Assembly (NCBI GenBank): GCA_030535605.1
Contig: JAUNRQ010000001.1
Span: 25,797-89,796 of the forward strand
Source of the DNA: Pseudoxanthomonas suwonensis
GTDB taxonomy: Bacteria; Pseudomonadota; Gammaproteobacteria; Xanthomonadales; Xanthomonadaceae
Length of the DNA: 64,000 nucleotides
Reading direction: 5' to 3'
In this document: one piece after another, positions 33,004 through 46,885 of the stretch
Layout of the letters: each line of letters starts with the position of its first letter
How positions within the stretch are numbered: the stretch's first letter is position 1
Made by a program: the position numbers and the translations under genes
The notes under the pieces: generated by a model
Database searches by the model: none
The model's input: only the letters and a program-made list of their open reading frames with translations
Told to the model about the DNA's origin: nothing

Positions 33004-34059
33004 ATGGACCCGACCATCGACTTTGATCGCTACGACCGCATCCGCCCGATCCGCTGGACCGGCGAAGCGCTGGAACTGCTGGACCAGCGCCGCCTGCCGT
33101 TTCACGTCGAGTATCTGCGTTGTGACACCCACGAGGCCGTGGCCGATGCCATCCACGCCCTGGTGGTGCGCGGCGCGCCGGCCATCGGCATCGCCGCGGC
33201 CTGGGGCGTGGTACTGGCGGCGCGCAAGGTGCAAGCCGACGATGGTTCTGAGGCCATCGCCGCGCTGGAACCGGCATTTGCCCGCCTCAATGCCGCCCGG
33301 CCGACAGCCGTGAACCTGGCGTGGGCCCTGGCCCGCATGCGCGGCGCGCTGGTGGATGCCGACGCCGGATGGCGGGAGCGGCTGACACTGGCAGCACAGG
33401 CGATCGAAACCGAGGACCTCGCAGCCAACCGCGCCATGGGCGTGGCCGGTGCAGGGCTGTTGTCACCGGGCAGCGGCGTGCTGACGCATTGCAACACCGG
33501 CTCGCTGGCGACCGCGGGCTTTGGCACGGCGCTGGGCGTGATCCGTGCCGGGGTGGCCGCCGGGGTCATCGACGAGGTGTTTGCCGGCGAAACCCGGCCC
33601 TGGAACCAAGGCGCCCGGCTGACCGTGTGGGAGCTGCAGCAGGATGGCGTCGATGCCACGTTGATCGCCGATGCCGCCGCCGCCCACCTGATGAAGTCCG
33701 GCAAGGTGCACTGGGTGATCGTCGGCGCCGACCGCATCTGCGCCAATGGCGACACCGCCAACAAGATCGGCACCCTGCAACTGGCCATCGCCGCCCGCCA
33801 TCACGGTGTGAAGTTCATGGTCGTGGCGCCGTCCTCGACGGTGGACATGGCCACTGCGAGCGGCGCGGCCATCCGGATCGAGGAGCGCGATGCCGCGGAG
33901 CTGCTCACCTTCCGGGGCGAGCGCACCGTCTCCGAAGGTGTCCGGGCATGGAATCCGGTGTTCGACGTGACCCCGCATGATCTGATCGACGCGATCGTGA
34001 CCGAGCGTGGTGTCGTCCATGCGCCGGACACCGACCGGATGCGCGAGATGTTCGGCTGA
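33004..34059 (+). CDS. mtnA: Methylthioribose-1-phosphate isomerase
   Basis: MtnA isomerises 5-methylthioribose 1-phosphate to methylthioribulose 1-phosphate in the methionine salvage pathway. The 351-residue protein carries the catalytic cysteine C163 in [18 protein letters not shown] and the aspartate D243 in [17 protein letters not shown], matching the family. The related eIF2B-type ribose-1,5-bisphosphate isomerase is less likely given these motifs. Other mtn genes are not in the window. The start is immediately preceded by a -10 box, so translation may be leaderless. Confidence 0.96.
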   Translation: MDPTIDFDRYDRIRPIRWTGEALELLDQRRLPFHVEYLRCDTHEAVADAIHALVVRGAPAIGIAAAWGVVLAARKVQADDGSEAIAALEPAFARLNAARPTAVNLAWALARMRGALVDADAGWRERLTLAAQAIETEDLAANRAMGVAGAGLLSPGSGVLTHCNTGSLATAGFGTALGVIRAGVAAGVIDEVFAGETRPWNQGARLTVWELQQDGVDATLIADAAAAHLMKSGKVHWVIVGADRICANGDTANKIGTLQLAIAARHHGVKFMVVAPSSTVDMATASGAAIRIEERDAAELLTFRGERTVSEGVRAWNPVFDVTPHDLIDAIVTERGVVHAPDTDRMREMFG

Positions 34060-34109
34060 GGCCGGCTCGCGTCGGGATCGGTTTCACTTCCTCGGCAAGC
34101 ATGGAGCGG

Positions 34110-34135
34110 GGCACTTTCCTGCCTGGCGAAGTGCC
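34110..34135 (+). terminator. Possible hairpin terminator after mtnA
   Basis: GGCACTT and AAGTGCC form a perfect 7-bp stem around a 12-base loop, 51 bases after the mtnA stop. There is no T run, so it is a weak candidate. Confidence 0.35.
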
Positions 34136-34310
34136 GCCGTCCAAGCGCAGGATCAGGCGCGCCTCGGCAAATGCGTCGACGCCGGGGATCCGCGGTTCAT
34201 GGCTGAATCGCGCTGCCATGCGCATGCCGGACCGGCCCCGGAGAATCCGCGCTTGTCAACGCCGCAAGTGCTTGTTTTTCAATATGTTTCCGGCTGTCAT
34301 TCCGATCCCT

Positions 34311-34331
34311 GACGTGGTAAAATTTCACGTC
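34311..34331 (+). promoter_or_regulatory. gyrA promoter with palindrome around the -10 box
   Basis: A 21-bp palindrome, GACGTG-N9-CACGTC, encloses a TAAAAT -10 box (34318-34323). TGTCAT, 17 bases upstream (34295-34300), is a weak -35. The transcript would have a leader of about 98 nt. The palindrome could bind a regulator or be a topology-sensitive element; neither is proven. Confidence 0.5.
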
Positions 34332-34427
34332 TTGTCGACGCTGCCCGCGTGGCGCGCACGATGCGGTCCCGATTCGGGGCAAATCGTGCCGCCGCCGGGG
34401 GCGGACGCGCCCTGAAACGGAAAACCG

Positions 34428-37064
<2,637 letters not shown>

Positions 37065-37196
37065 ATGTGAAACGGCGGATCGTGCTGCCGCCCGGCCGCG
37101 GATGATCGCGCGCCGGGTCGTCCTTCAGGGCAAACCCCGACGAGGTGACCGGTCAGGCGGTCGAACGGCCACACGTTGGCTCGTGACCAGCCCTTG

Positions 37197-37691
37197 TCAG
37201 CGGTCCCGGGTGTCGCCCAGTTGCTGCAACACGTGCTCGGCGGATGACACCCGGAACTCGCCGGGTGATTCGACGAACAACGCCCGCACCATGCCATCCT
37301 CTACATAGATGGCGTAGCGCTTGCTGCGCAGCCCCATGCCGTAGGCACTGGCATCCATCTGCAGGCCAAGTGCCCGGGTGAAGTCACCATTGCCGTCGGC
37401 CAGCATCCGCAATCCAGCAGGCACGCCCTGGCTATCGCCCCAAGCGTGCATCACGAACGGGTCATTGACCGAAATGCACGCCACTTCGATCCCGCGCTGC
37501 GCGAAGTCGTCGTAGTGACGGACATAGCCGGGCAGGTGGGCCTCGGAGCAGGTCGGGGTGAAGGCACCCGGCACCGCGAACAGCACCATGCGCTTGCCTT
37601 CGAACAGGTGCGTGGTGTCGACGTTCTCCACACCTTCGCCGATGTACTGCAACACCGCTTCGGGCAGGCGCTCACCGATCTGGATGGGCAT
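37197..37691 (-). CDS. Peroxiredoxin, Prx5 type
   Basis: This 164-residue thiol peroxidase reduces hydroperoxides. The peroxidatic cysteine is C48 in PGAFTPTCSEAHLPGY, the Prx5 (AhpE-like/hybrid Prx without Grx) signature. No second cysteine forms an obvious resolving site, so it may act as a 1-Cys enzyme reduced by glutaredoxin or glutathione. ATG 37691 is preceded by GGAG, and a TACACT -10 box lies at 37721-37716 on the same strand. It converges on gyrA and diverges from the CbpA-like gene. Confidence 0.9.
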   Translation of the reverse strand: MPIQIGERLPEAVLQYIGEGVENVDTTHLFEGKRMVLFAVPGAFTPTCSEAHLPGYVRHYDDFAQRGIEVACISVNDPFVMHAWGDSQGVPAGLRMLADGNGDFTRALGLQMDASAYGMGLRSKRYAIYVEDGMVRALFVESPGEFRVSSAEHVLQQLGDTRDR

Positions 37692-37813
37692 GGCGGTTCT
37701 CCGTGGGGTCGATCGAGTGTAGCGGCAGCCGGTGACGACAGCTTGATATCCGCGGCTCCCAACCCACTTCTGCGAGACTTGGCCAACGCAACCACTCCTG
37801 ACGGCGCGCGACA

Positions 37814-38713
37814 ATGCAGTTCAAGGACTATTACCAGACCCTCGGCGTGGATGCCCGTGCCGGCGATGCCGAGATCAAGACCGCCTACCGGCGCCTTGCC
37901 CGCAAGTACCACCCGGACGTCAGCAAGGAGACCGGTGCGGAGGATCGCTTCAAGGAGGTCAATGAAGCGTACGAGGCACTTCGCGACCCGCAGCGACGCC
38001 AGGCCTACGACCAGATGCGCGCGCGCGGCTATCGACCGGGCGACGAGGTGCCGCCCTCGGGGCAGGGCTGGCAGGCACCGTCGGGTGGCATCGACGGCTA
38101 CGAGGACATCTTTGCCGATGGCGGTGCCGGCGGTGGGTTCAGCGATTTTTTCGAGCAGATGTTCGGACGCCGCGCGGGCTTCCGGCAACGCGGTGCGGGT
38201 GCCCGGCCCGCCGGTTCAGACACGCGTGCGCGGTTGGCGGTCCCGCTGGAAGCCGTCTATCGCGGTGACGCAGCACGAATCAACGTCGCTGGCAAGGCAT
38301 TGGAAGTGAAAATTCCCGCTGACGTACGTGCCGGGCAGTCGATCCGGCTCAAGGGCCAAGGCAACCACGGAGGCGATTTGTTGCTGCAGATCGAATATGC
38401 CGCCCATCCGCATTTCGAGGTGGACGGCCGCAACATCATCCACGTGTTGCCGGTGGCACCTTGGGAAGCGGCGCTTGGCGCCACGGTCAGTGTGCCGACC
38501 CTCGGTGGCGCGGTGGAAGTGAAGGTTCCCCCGGGTTCCGAGGCCGGGCGCAGGTTGCGGTTGCGCGGCCGTGGCTTGCCGATGGGCAGCAGTGGTGCCG
38601 GTGACCAGATCGTCGAACTGGAAGTGCTCGCGCCACGACCCGAGACCGACGCGCAGCGCGAAGCCTATGCAAGTCTGCGGCGGGCGTTCGACAAGGACTG
38701 GCGGCGCGCCTGA
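37814..38713 (+). CDS. cbpA: DnaJ-family co-chaperone, CbpA-like
   Basis: The 299-residue protein has a J domain (1-70) with the HPD motif at H33-P34-D35 that stimulates DnaK. A Gly-rich/DIF-like linker follows, then two C-terminal beta domains (about 137-297). There is no cysteine-rich zinc finger, which separates it from DnaJ and fits CbpA. CbpA of E. coli also binds curved DNA in stationary phase; whether that holds here is unknown. No ribosome site is evident before the ATG. A cbpM partner gene is not adjacent. Confidence 0.9.
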   Translation: MQFKDYYQTLGVDARAGDAEIKTAYRRLARKYHPDVSKETGAEDRFKEVNEAYEALRDPQRRQAYDQMRARGYRPGDEVPPSGQGWQAPSGGIDGYEDIFADGGAGGGFSDFFEQMFGRRAGFRQRGAGARPAGSDTRARLAVPLEAVYRGDAARINVAGKALEVKIPADVRAGQSIRLKGQGNHGGDLLLQIEYAAHPHFEVDGRNIIHVLPVAPWEAALGATVSVPTLGGAVEVKVPPGSEAGRRLRLRGRGLPMGSSGAGDQIVELEVLAPRPETDAQREAYASLRRAFDKDWRRA

Positions 38714-38724
38714 AATGCCCCACG

Positions 38725-38748
38725 GCTGAGGCGCGTGGCGCGCTCAGC
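38725..38748. terminator. Bidirectional hairpin between convergent genes
   Basis: GCTGAGGCG pairs with CGC(G)CTCAGC around a short loop between the cbpA-like gene and the response-regulator gene. The right arm overlaps the response-regulator stop codon. It is followed on the plus strand by a short TTT. Confidence 0.55.
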
Positions 38749-39148
38749 TTTCCGTGTTGGCAGCTGCGTCGGCGTCGGCCGGTCGCGTCGTCATCACTTC
38801 CTGGATCGTCCGGGTCAGTTCGTCCTCGGTGAACGGCTTGCTGAGATAGGCCTTGGCGCCTTGGCGCAGGCCCCAGACGCGGTCGGTTTCCTGGTCCTTC
38901 GTCGTCACCAGCACCACCGGGATGTGCCTGGTGGCTTCGTCGCGGGCGATCGTGCGGGTGGCCTGGAACCCGTTGAGGTTCGGCATCACCACGTCCATGA
39001 GGATCATGTCCGGCAAATGCGTGCGGGCTGCTTCGATGGCCTGGGCACCGTCTTCGGCCGTCAGGGCTTCATGGCCGAGCTTTTCGACGATGCGCTTGAT
39101 GCCCAGCAGCTGGGACGGAGAGTCGTCGACGATCAGGATGCGAGTCAT
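38744..39148 (-). CDS. PilH-like single-domain response regulator
   Basis: This is a 134-residue stand-alone receiver domain. The acidic pocket is D8-D9, the phospho-acceptor D52 (LMDVVMPNLNG), with T83 and K104 (LSKPF) completing the active site. The segment SPSQLLGIKRIVEKLGHE closely resembles PilH of the type IV pilus Chp system, which works as a phosphate sink or in twitching control. Other pil/chp genes are not nearby, so the partner kinase is uncertain; a CheY-like role is the alternative. ATG 39148 has GGGGAA upstream, and a TACAAT -10 box lies at 39178-39173. Confidence 0.85.
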   Translation of the reverse strand: MTRILIVDDSPSQLLGIKRIVEKLGHEALTAEDGAQAIEAARTHLPDMILMDVVMPNLNGFQATRTIARDEATRHIPVVLVTTKDQETDRVWGLRQGAKAYLSKPFTEDELTRTIQEVMTTRPADADAAANTES

Positions 39149-39214
39149 GGTGTTCCCCATAGGAGCGGCATGATTGTACCGGCCGGCGCGTCGCCGGCCA
39201 AACACACGGGCAAT

Positions 39215-40210
39215 TCAGTCGATCCGCACCACGGTGCGTCCCAGTGAGCCACCGGACAGCATCGATCGGAAGACGTCGGGCAGATCGTCCAGCCCCACTT
39301 CGCGCGTGCAGACGCGATCCAGGTGTGCCGGCTTCCACGGACCGGCCAGACGGTGCCACACTTCGTCGCGGATGTCGCGTGCGGTGCCGGCCGAGGCCAC
39401 GCCCAGCAATGACACCCCGCGGATGATGAAGGGCATGACCGTGGCGTTCAGTTCATGGGTTGCGGCCAACCCGGCACTGGCGACGTTGCCGCAGGGCGCG
39501 GTTTGCGCCAGCAAGCTGGCCAGCATCGGTCCGCCGACGTTGTCCAGGCCGCCGCCGAAGCGCGCCGATTCCATTGGCCGTGCCGTCGCAAGGGCATCGC
39601 GGCCGAGGACTTCGCTGGCGCCAAGAGCCTTCAGGTACTCGACCTGGTCGGCCTTGCCACTGATCGCATGCACCTGGAATCCGGCGCGCGTGAAGATGGC
39701 GACCGCCAGCGAGCCCACGCCCCCGGTTGCACCGGTCACGGCCAGCGGGCCATGCGCCGGCGACTGCCGGTTTTCGAGCATCCGTAGCAGTGCCAGTCCG
39801 GCGGTGAATCCTGCGGTTCCCAGAACCATCGCCTCGCGCAGGTCCAGACCCGTGGGCAAGGCCACCGTCCACTTCGACTCCAGGCGCACATACTGCGAGT
39901 ACCCGCCGTCGCGGGTTTCCGACAACCCGCTGCCCGTGGCAAGCACGGCATCGCCCTCCCTGAATGCCGGATCGCTGGAATGCACGACGTGCCCGGCGAC
40001 GTCGATGCCGCCCACCAGCGGGAAGCGGCGCAGGATCTTGCCCTTGCCGGTGCCGGCCAGCGCGTCCTTGTAGTTGACCGACGAATAGGCCGCCTTGATC
40101 ACCACCTCGCCGGGTGCAAGATCCTCCAGCGTCACCGATTCGATGCCGCTGCGGTAACCGGCGTCATCGTCGTGGATGCGGAATGCGTCGAAACGGGTCG
40201 GAATGGACAT
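39215..40210 (-). CDS. YhdH/YhfP-family NADPH oxidoreductase (acrylyl-CoA reductase type)
   Basis: A 331-residue medium-chain dehydrogenase/reductase. The N-terminal GroES-like domain contains SSVNYKDALAGTGKGKI and PLVGGIDVAGHV. The Rossmann domain has GATGGVGSLAVAIF for NADPH. Zinc ligands of alcohol dehydrogenases are absent. The sequence best fits the YhdH family, whose E. coli member (AcuI) reduces acryloyl-CoA; a generic quinone or enal reductase is also possible. A weak TATCCT box lies upstream. It is read leftward, 73 bases before the LOG gene. Confidence 0.88.
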   Translation of the reverse strand: MSIPTRFDAFRIHDDDAGYRSGIESVTLEDLAPGEVVIKAAYSSVNYKDALAGTGKGKILRRFPLVGGIDVAGHVVHSSDPAFREGDAVLATGSGLSETRDGGYSQYVRLESKWTVALPTGLDLREAMVLGTAGFTAGLALLRMLENRQSPAHGPLAVTGATGGVGSLAVAIFTRAGFQVHAISGKADQVEYLKALGASEVLGRDALATARPMESARFGGGLDNVGGPMLASLLAQTAPCGNVASAGLAATHELNATVMPFIIRGVSLLGVASAGTARDIRDEVWHRLAGPWKPAHLDRVCTREVGLDDLPDVFRSMLSGGSLGRTVVRID

Positions 40211-40282
40211 GGAGTCGGGTGCACCGGGAGAGGGTTTCACAGGATAGCCGGGCCTGCCTGCAGCGGCAGCCATCGACCGGTT

Positions 40283-40891
40283 TCAGGCCTTCGGAGGAGT
40301 GCGCAGCTGGCTGCGGCGCTTCTCGTCCAGCCACTTGTCGGCCGCGGCCGGGTGGTAATCGTCGATCCAGTCGAACAGGGCGTCGAGATCTTCGCCGTGC
40401 CACAGGTCTCGGCGCTGATCCTCGTGCAGGAAACGCTCGGCCACCATCCGGTCGAGCATGGCCATCAGCGGCGAATAGAAGCCGTCCACGTCGAGGAAGG
40501 CACAGGGCTTGTCGCCAAGGCCCAGCTGCCGCCAGGTGAGCATCTCGAACATCTCGTCCAAGGTCCCGAAGCCGCCGGGCAGGGCGATGAAGGCATCGGA
40601 CATGGCGAACATCCGCGCCTTGCGCTCGTGCATCGAGCCCACGACCTCCAGCCGGGTGACGCCGCGATGGGCGACCTCCCAATCGACCAGTTGCTGCGGG
40701 ATCACGCCCACGACCTCGCCACCGGCTTCCAGCACCGCGTCGGCCACCACGGCCATCAGCCCGACGCTGCCGCCGCCGTAGACCAGCGCCGATCCCTGTC
40801 GGGCGATGCGGTGGCCAAGCGCCATCGCCCGTTCGGCGTAGAGCGGCCGGTTGCCGGCGTTGGAGCCACAGTAGACGCAGATTGCTTTCAT
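40283..40891 (-). CDS. LOG family protein (cytokinin riboside 5'-monophosphate phosphoribohydrolase type)
   Basis: The 202-residue protein has the PGGFGTLDEMFE signature of LOG/TIGR00730 proteins and a Rossmann-like N-terminus (ICVYCGSNAGNRPLYAERA). Characterised members hydrolyse nucleoside 5'-monophosphates, releasing the base; plant-type LOGs activate cytokinins. In bacteria the real substrate is often AMP or unknown. I chose ATG 40891, which gives the conserved MKAICVYCGSN start. It lies downstream of the suc operon terminator. Confidence 0.88.
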   Translation of the reverse strand: MKAICVYCGSNAGNRPLYAERAMALGHRIARQGSALVYGGGSVGLMAVVADAVLEAGGEVVGVIPQQLVDWEVAHRGVTRLEVVGSMHERKARMFAMSDAFIALPGGFGTLDEMFEMLTWRQLGLGDKPCAFLDVDGFYSPLMAMLDRMVAERFLHEDQRRDLWHGEDLDALFDWIDDYHPAAADKWLDEKRRSQLRTPPKA

Positions 40892-40917
40892 CGGTTGCTC
40901 GTCGTTGGCTGAAAATG

Positions 40918-40944
40918 GCAACGGCACCATCGCGGTGCCGTTGC
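40918..40944 (-). terminator. Intrinsic terminator of the suc operon
   Basis: A perfect 11-bp stem, GCAACGGCACC / GGTGCCGTTGC, with a five-base loop lies 77 bases after the lpdA stop on the leftward path. On the minus strand it is followed by CATTTTC, giving a short T run. It separates lpdA from the LOG gene. Confidence 0.8.
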
Positions 40945-40990
40945 AGGTCGAAGCGCTGTGGTGCAATCCGGAAGCGCGAGGCAGTTCCGG

Positions 40991-41013
40991 CCTCTCCTGC
41001 AGGGTAGGAGAGG
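40991..41013 (-). terminator. Second hairpin just after lpdA
   Basis: CCTCTCCT and AGGAGAGG form an 8-bp stem with a seven-base loop, beginning eight bases after the lpdA stop. There is no T run. It may stabilise the mRNA 3' end upstream of the stronger terminator. Confidence 0.5.
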
Positions 41014-41020
41014 TACGGGC

Positions 41021-42454
41021 TCAGTTGGCCTTGTGGATGGCTCGCTTGTGCACCGCCATGGCGGCGTCGTGCACCGCTTCGGACAGGCTCGGGTGCGCGT
41101 GGCAAATGCGCGCGAGATCGTCGGCGCTGCCCTTGAACTCCATCGAGATCACGCCCTCGTGCACCAGTTCGGACACGTTCGGGCCGACCAGGTGCATGCC
41201 GAGGATGCGGTCGGTCTCGGCATCGGCCAGCACCTTGACGAAGCCGATCGGCTCGGCCATCGCCACCGCGCGACCCACGGCCGCGAACGGGAAGCTGCCG
41301 GCCTTGTACTCGACGCCGTCGGCCTTCAGCTGTTCCTCGGTCTTGCCCACCCAAGCGATTTCCGGCTCGGTGTAGATCACCCACGGGATGGTGTCGAAGT
41401 TGACGTGGCCCGGCAGGCCGGCGATCAGCTCGGCCACGGCGATGCCTTCCTCGAAGCCCTTGTGCGCCAGCATCGGGCCGCGCACGCAGTCGCCCACCGC
41501 CCACACGCCGTCGACGCCGGTATGGCAGTGCTCGTCGACGATGATCTGGCCACGCTCGTTGAGCTTGACGCCGGTGCCCTCGGCCAGCAGGCCCTTGGAC
41601 GCGGCACGGCGGCCCACGGCCACCAGCAGCTTGTCGACCACCAGCTCCTGCGTCGCGTCCTTGGCATCGGTATAGGTCACGTGGACCTTGCCGTCCTTGA
41701 CCTCGACATTGGTGCACTTGGTGCCGAGGCGGATGTCCAGGCCCTGCTTCTTGAACTCGCGTGCGGCGACCTTGGCCACTTCCTTGTCGGCGGCGGCGAG
41801 GAAATCGGGCATGCCTTCGAGCACGGTGACCTTGGCGCCGAGGCGGTTCCACACGCTGCCCAGCTCCAGGCCGATCACGCCGGCGCCGATCACGCCGAGG
41901 GTTTCCGGCACGTCCTCGAAGTCCAGCGCGCCGACGTTGTCGACGATGTGCTTGCCGTCGTACTTGGCGAACGGCAGCTCGATGGAATCCGAACCGGCGG
42001 CGAGGATCACGTTGGTGCCCTTGAGCTCGACCACGCTGTCGTCATGCTGCTTGACCGAGACCACGTTGCCGGGCTGCAGCGTGCCGAAGCCGCTGAACGA
42101 TTCGACCTTGTTCGCCTTGAACAGCGCGGCGATGCCGCCGGTGAACTGCTTCACGATCTTGTCCTTGCGGCCGATCATGGTCGGCACGTCGATCTTCGCG
42201 TTGTCGAAGCCGATGCCGTGCTGGTCGAAGATGTGGCCCATGTTCCAGAACTGGCGCGACGAATCCAGCAGCGCCTTGGACGGGATGCAGCCCACGCGCA
42301 GGCAGGTGCCGCCCAGCGCCGGCTTGCCGTCCTTGCCCAGTGCGGCATCCACGCAGGCGACCTTCAGGCCCAGCTGCGCGGCACGGATGGCGGCGTGGTA
42401 GCCGGCGGGACCGCCGCCGACGACGACGACATCGAACTGTTTTGGGTCAGACAT
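41021..42454 (-). CDS. lpdA: Dihydrolipoyl dehydrogenase
   Basis: This is the E3 flavoprotein that reoxidises dihydrolipoamide of the 2-oxoglutarate dehydrogenase complex. The 477-residue protein has an N-terminal FAD site (VVVGGGPAGYHAAIRAAQLG) and the redox-active disulfide in GGTCLRVGCIPSKALL. An NAD-binding GAGVIGLELGSVW segment and a C-terminal dimer domain (AHPSLSEAVHDA with the catalytic His) follow. It is the last gene of sucA-sucB-lpdA, 188 bases after sucB, with an unusual repeat in that gap. The pyruvate complex genes are not in the window. Confidence 0.97.
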   Translation of the reverse strand: MSDPKQFDVVVVGGGPAGYHAAIRAAQLGLKVACVDAALGKDGKPALGGTCLRVGCIPSKALLDSSRQFWNMGHIFDQHGIGFDNAKIDVPTMIGRKDKIVKQFTGGIAALFKANKVESFSGFGTLQPGNVVSVKQHDDSVVELKGTNVILAAGSDSIELPFAKYDGKHIVDNVGALDFEDVPETLGVIGAGVIGLELGSVWNRLGAKVTVLEGMPDFLAAADKEVAKVAAREFKKQGLDIRLGTKCTNVEVKDGKVHVTYTDAKDATQELVVDKLLVAVGRRAASKGLLAEGTGVKLNERGQIIVDEHCHTGVDGVWAVGDCVRGPMLAHKGFEEGIAVAELIAGLPGHVNFDTIPWVIYTEPEIAWVGKTEEQLKADGVEYKAGSFPFAAVGRAVAMAEPIGFVKVLADAETDRILGMHLVGPNVSELVHEGVISMEFKGSADDLARICHAHPSLSEAVHDAAMAVHKRAIHKAN

Positions 42455-42480
42455 GGTTGGGTTCCGTGTGGGAGCTAAAG

Positions 42481-42633
42481 GCGAGAGCGAGAAGAGAGGA
42501 GTGAGAGAAGGGCGAAAGGCGTAGGGCGAGAAACGAGGGGAGGGGAACGAGGGATGGAAAGAAGAGCGAGTGAACTAGCGCTGCCGGTCTTCTCTCACTC
42601 CTCACTCCTCACTCCTCTCTCTTCGCTCTTCGT
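42481..42633. repeat. Purine/pyrimidine inverted repeat with heptamer expansion
   Basis: The sucB-lpdA gap is almost all purine on one side and pyrimidine on the other. The left arm is GAAGAGAGGAGTGAGAGAAG (42491-42510). The right arm starts with CTTCTCTC (42589) and contains three direct copies of ACTCCTC (42597-42617), where the left arm holds the equivalent of one. A second complementary pair is AGAAGAGCGAG (42560-42570) and CTTCGCTCTTCG (42621-42632). The transcript could fold into a long hairpin. It looks like a dispersed intergenic repeat, but only one copy is seen here. Confidence 0.8.
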
Positions 42634-42642
42634 TCCCTGCCG

Positions 42643-43860
42643 TTACATGCCCAGCAGCATGCGGCTGGGATTCTCCAGCTGGTTCTTGATGTCGACCAGG
42701 AACAGCACCGCGTCCTTGCCGTCGATGATGCGGTGGTCGTAGGACAGGGCGATGTACATCATCGGCGCGGCGACGACTTGGCCGTTCTCGACGATCGGGC
42801 GCTCCTTGATGGCATGCATGCCGAGGATGGCCGACTGCGGCGGGTTGACGATCGGGGTCGACATCAGCGAACCGAAGGTGCCGCCATTGGTGATGGTGAA
42901 GGTGCCGCCCTGCAGGTCTTCCAGCTTCAGGCCGCCTTCGCGGGCCTGCTTGGCGAAGGTGGCGATGCCATCCTCGATCTCGGCGAAGCCCATCCGCTCC
43001 ACGTTGCGCAACACCGGCGTCACCAGGCCCTTGTCGGTGGACACGGCCACCGAGATGTCGGCGTAGCCGTGGTAGATGATGTCATCGCCATCGACCGAGG
43101 CGTTGACCACCGGGTACTTCTGCAGCGCGTTGGCGGCGGCCTTGGCGAAGAAGCTCATGAAGCCGAGCTTGATGCCGTTGGCCTTGACGAAGTCGTCCTG
43201 CAGTTCCTTGCGCATGGCCATGACGTTGGAGAGGTTGACCTCGTTGAAGGAGGTCAGCATGGCGATGGAGTTCTTGGATTGCATCAGGCGCTCGGCGATG
43301 CGCTTGCGGATGCGGGTCATCGGCACGCGCTCTTCCGGGCGTGCGCCACCGGAGACGCCGGCGCTCTTGCCGGCGGCGAAGTTGACCAGGTCTTCCTTGG
43401 TCACGGCGCCACGGCGGCCGGTGCCTTCCACCTGGGCCGGGTCGATGCCGCGGGTCTCGGCGGTGAAGCGCGCGCCCGGGGGCAGTTGCGTGGTGTCGCC
43501 GGCGCCGCCCTTGGGGGTAGTGCTGGACGGGGCCGCGGCCTGGGCCTTGGCGGCTTCGGCCTTGGGCTGCACCTGCTGGGCGCCCGCGGCCGGTGCTTCG
43601 GCCTTGGTCTCCTCGGCCACCGCGCCTTCCTCGATCAGCGCGATCACCTGCTGGCCGGTCACGGTGTCGCCTTCGGCGAACTTCAGTTCCTTGATCACGC
43701 CGTCCACGGTGGAGGGCACTTCCAGCACCACCTTGTCGGTTTCCAGGTCGACCAGGTTCTCGTCGCGCTTGACGCTGTCGCCGACCTTCTTGTGCCAGCT
43801 GGCGATGGTGGCGTCGGAAACGGATTCGGGAAGAACCGGGACTTTGATTTCGGTGGCCAT
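42643..43860 (-). CDS. sucB: Dihydrolipoyl succinyltransferase (E2 of 2-oxoglutarate dehydrogenase)
   Basis: SucB transfers the succinyl group to CoA and forms the complex core. The 405 residues contain one lipoyl domain with the lipoylated lysine in [11 protein letters not shown]. An Ala/Pro/Lys-rich linker, a peripheral subunit-binding domain ([22 protein letters not shown]) and the catalytic domain with [13 protein letters not shown] follow. A single lipoyl domain and the position after sucA distinguish it from pyruvate dehydrogenase E2. The gap to sucA is 37 bases. Confidence 0.97.
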   Translation of the reverse strand: MATEIKVPVLPESVSDATIASWHKKVGDSVKRDENLVDLETDKVVLEVPSTVDGVIKELKFAEGDTVTGQQVIALIEEGAVAEETKAEAPAAGAQQVQPKAEAAKAQAAAPSSTTPKGGAGDTTQLPPGARFTAETRGIDPAQVEGTGRRGAVTKEDLVNFAAGKSAGVSGGARPEERVPMTRIRKRIAERLMQSKNSIAMLTSFNEVNLSNVMAMRKELQDDFVKANGIKLGFMSFFAKAAANALQKYPVVNASVDGDDIIYHGYADISVAVSTDKGLVTPVLRNVERMGFAEIEDGIATFAKQAREGGLKLEDLQGGTFTITNGGTFGSLMSTPIVNPPQSAILGMHAIKERPIVENGQVVAAPMMYIALSYDHRIIDGKDAVLFLVDIKNQLENPSRMLLGM

Positions 43861-43897
43861 GTCAGGTGTCCGATGAAGTGGTGCGGTGGAAAGAGGG

Positions 43898-46729
<2,832 letters not shown>

Positions 46730-46829
46730 GACCGGGTATCGCTCGCACTGTTGGTGGTTGCAAGCCATTGTTTCCGATCGTTGTTTCGAACGGAGTCAAT
46801 GCATGCCTGCGGGGAAAACTGAATACGCC

Positions 46830-46835
46830 ATTATA
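46830..46835 (-). promoter_or_regulatory. Consensus -10 box of the suc operon
   Basis: A perfect TATAAT on the minus strand lies about 100 bases upstream of the sucA ATG, giving a leader of about 95 nt. The -35 region is weak. It lies in the gap between the GNAT gene and sucA, so the suc operon has its own promoter. Confidence 0.6.
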
Positions 46836-46885
46836 GGCCGAGTGGCGCGGCGGCGCATCACACTTTGGTCCTGGGTGCGGCGGCT

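Larger units (their letters stand above)
34060..34427. other. mtnA-gyrA intergenic region
   Basis: This 368-base gap contains a hairpin after mtnA (34110-34135) and the gyrA promoter with a palindrome (34311-34331). A minus-strand open frame (34225 leftward into mtnA) has no recognisable similarity and I do not count it as a gene. The stretch 34136-34290 shows nothing further. Confidence 0.5.

Noticed and set aside
33905-34225. Minus-strand open frame overlapping the mtnA 3' end and the gap after it
   Set aside because: The first 55 codons read plausibly but there is no ribosome site, no family similarity, and half of it lies opposite mtnA. It is best treated as chance.
42597-42617. The three heptamer copies as a CRISPR-like array
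   Set aside because: Units are 7 bases with no spacers and no cas genes; it is a simple tandem repeat inside an inverted repeat.
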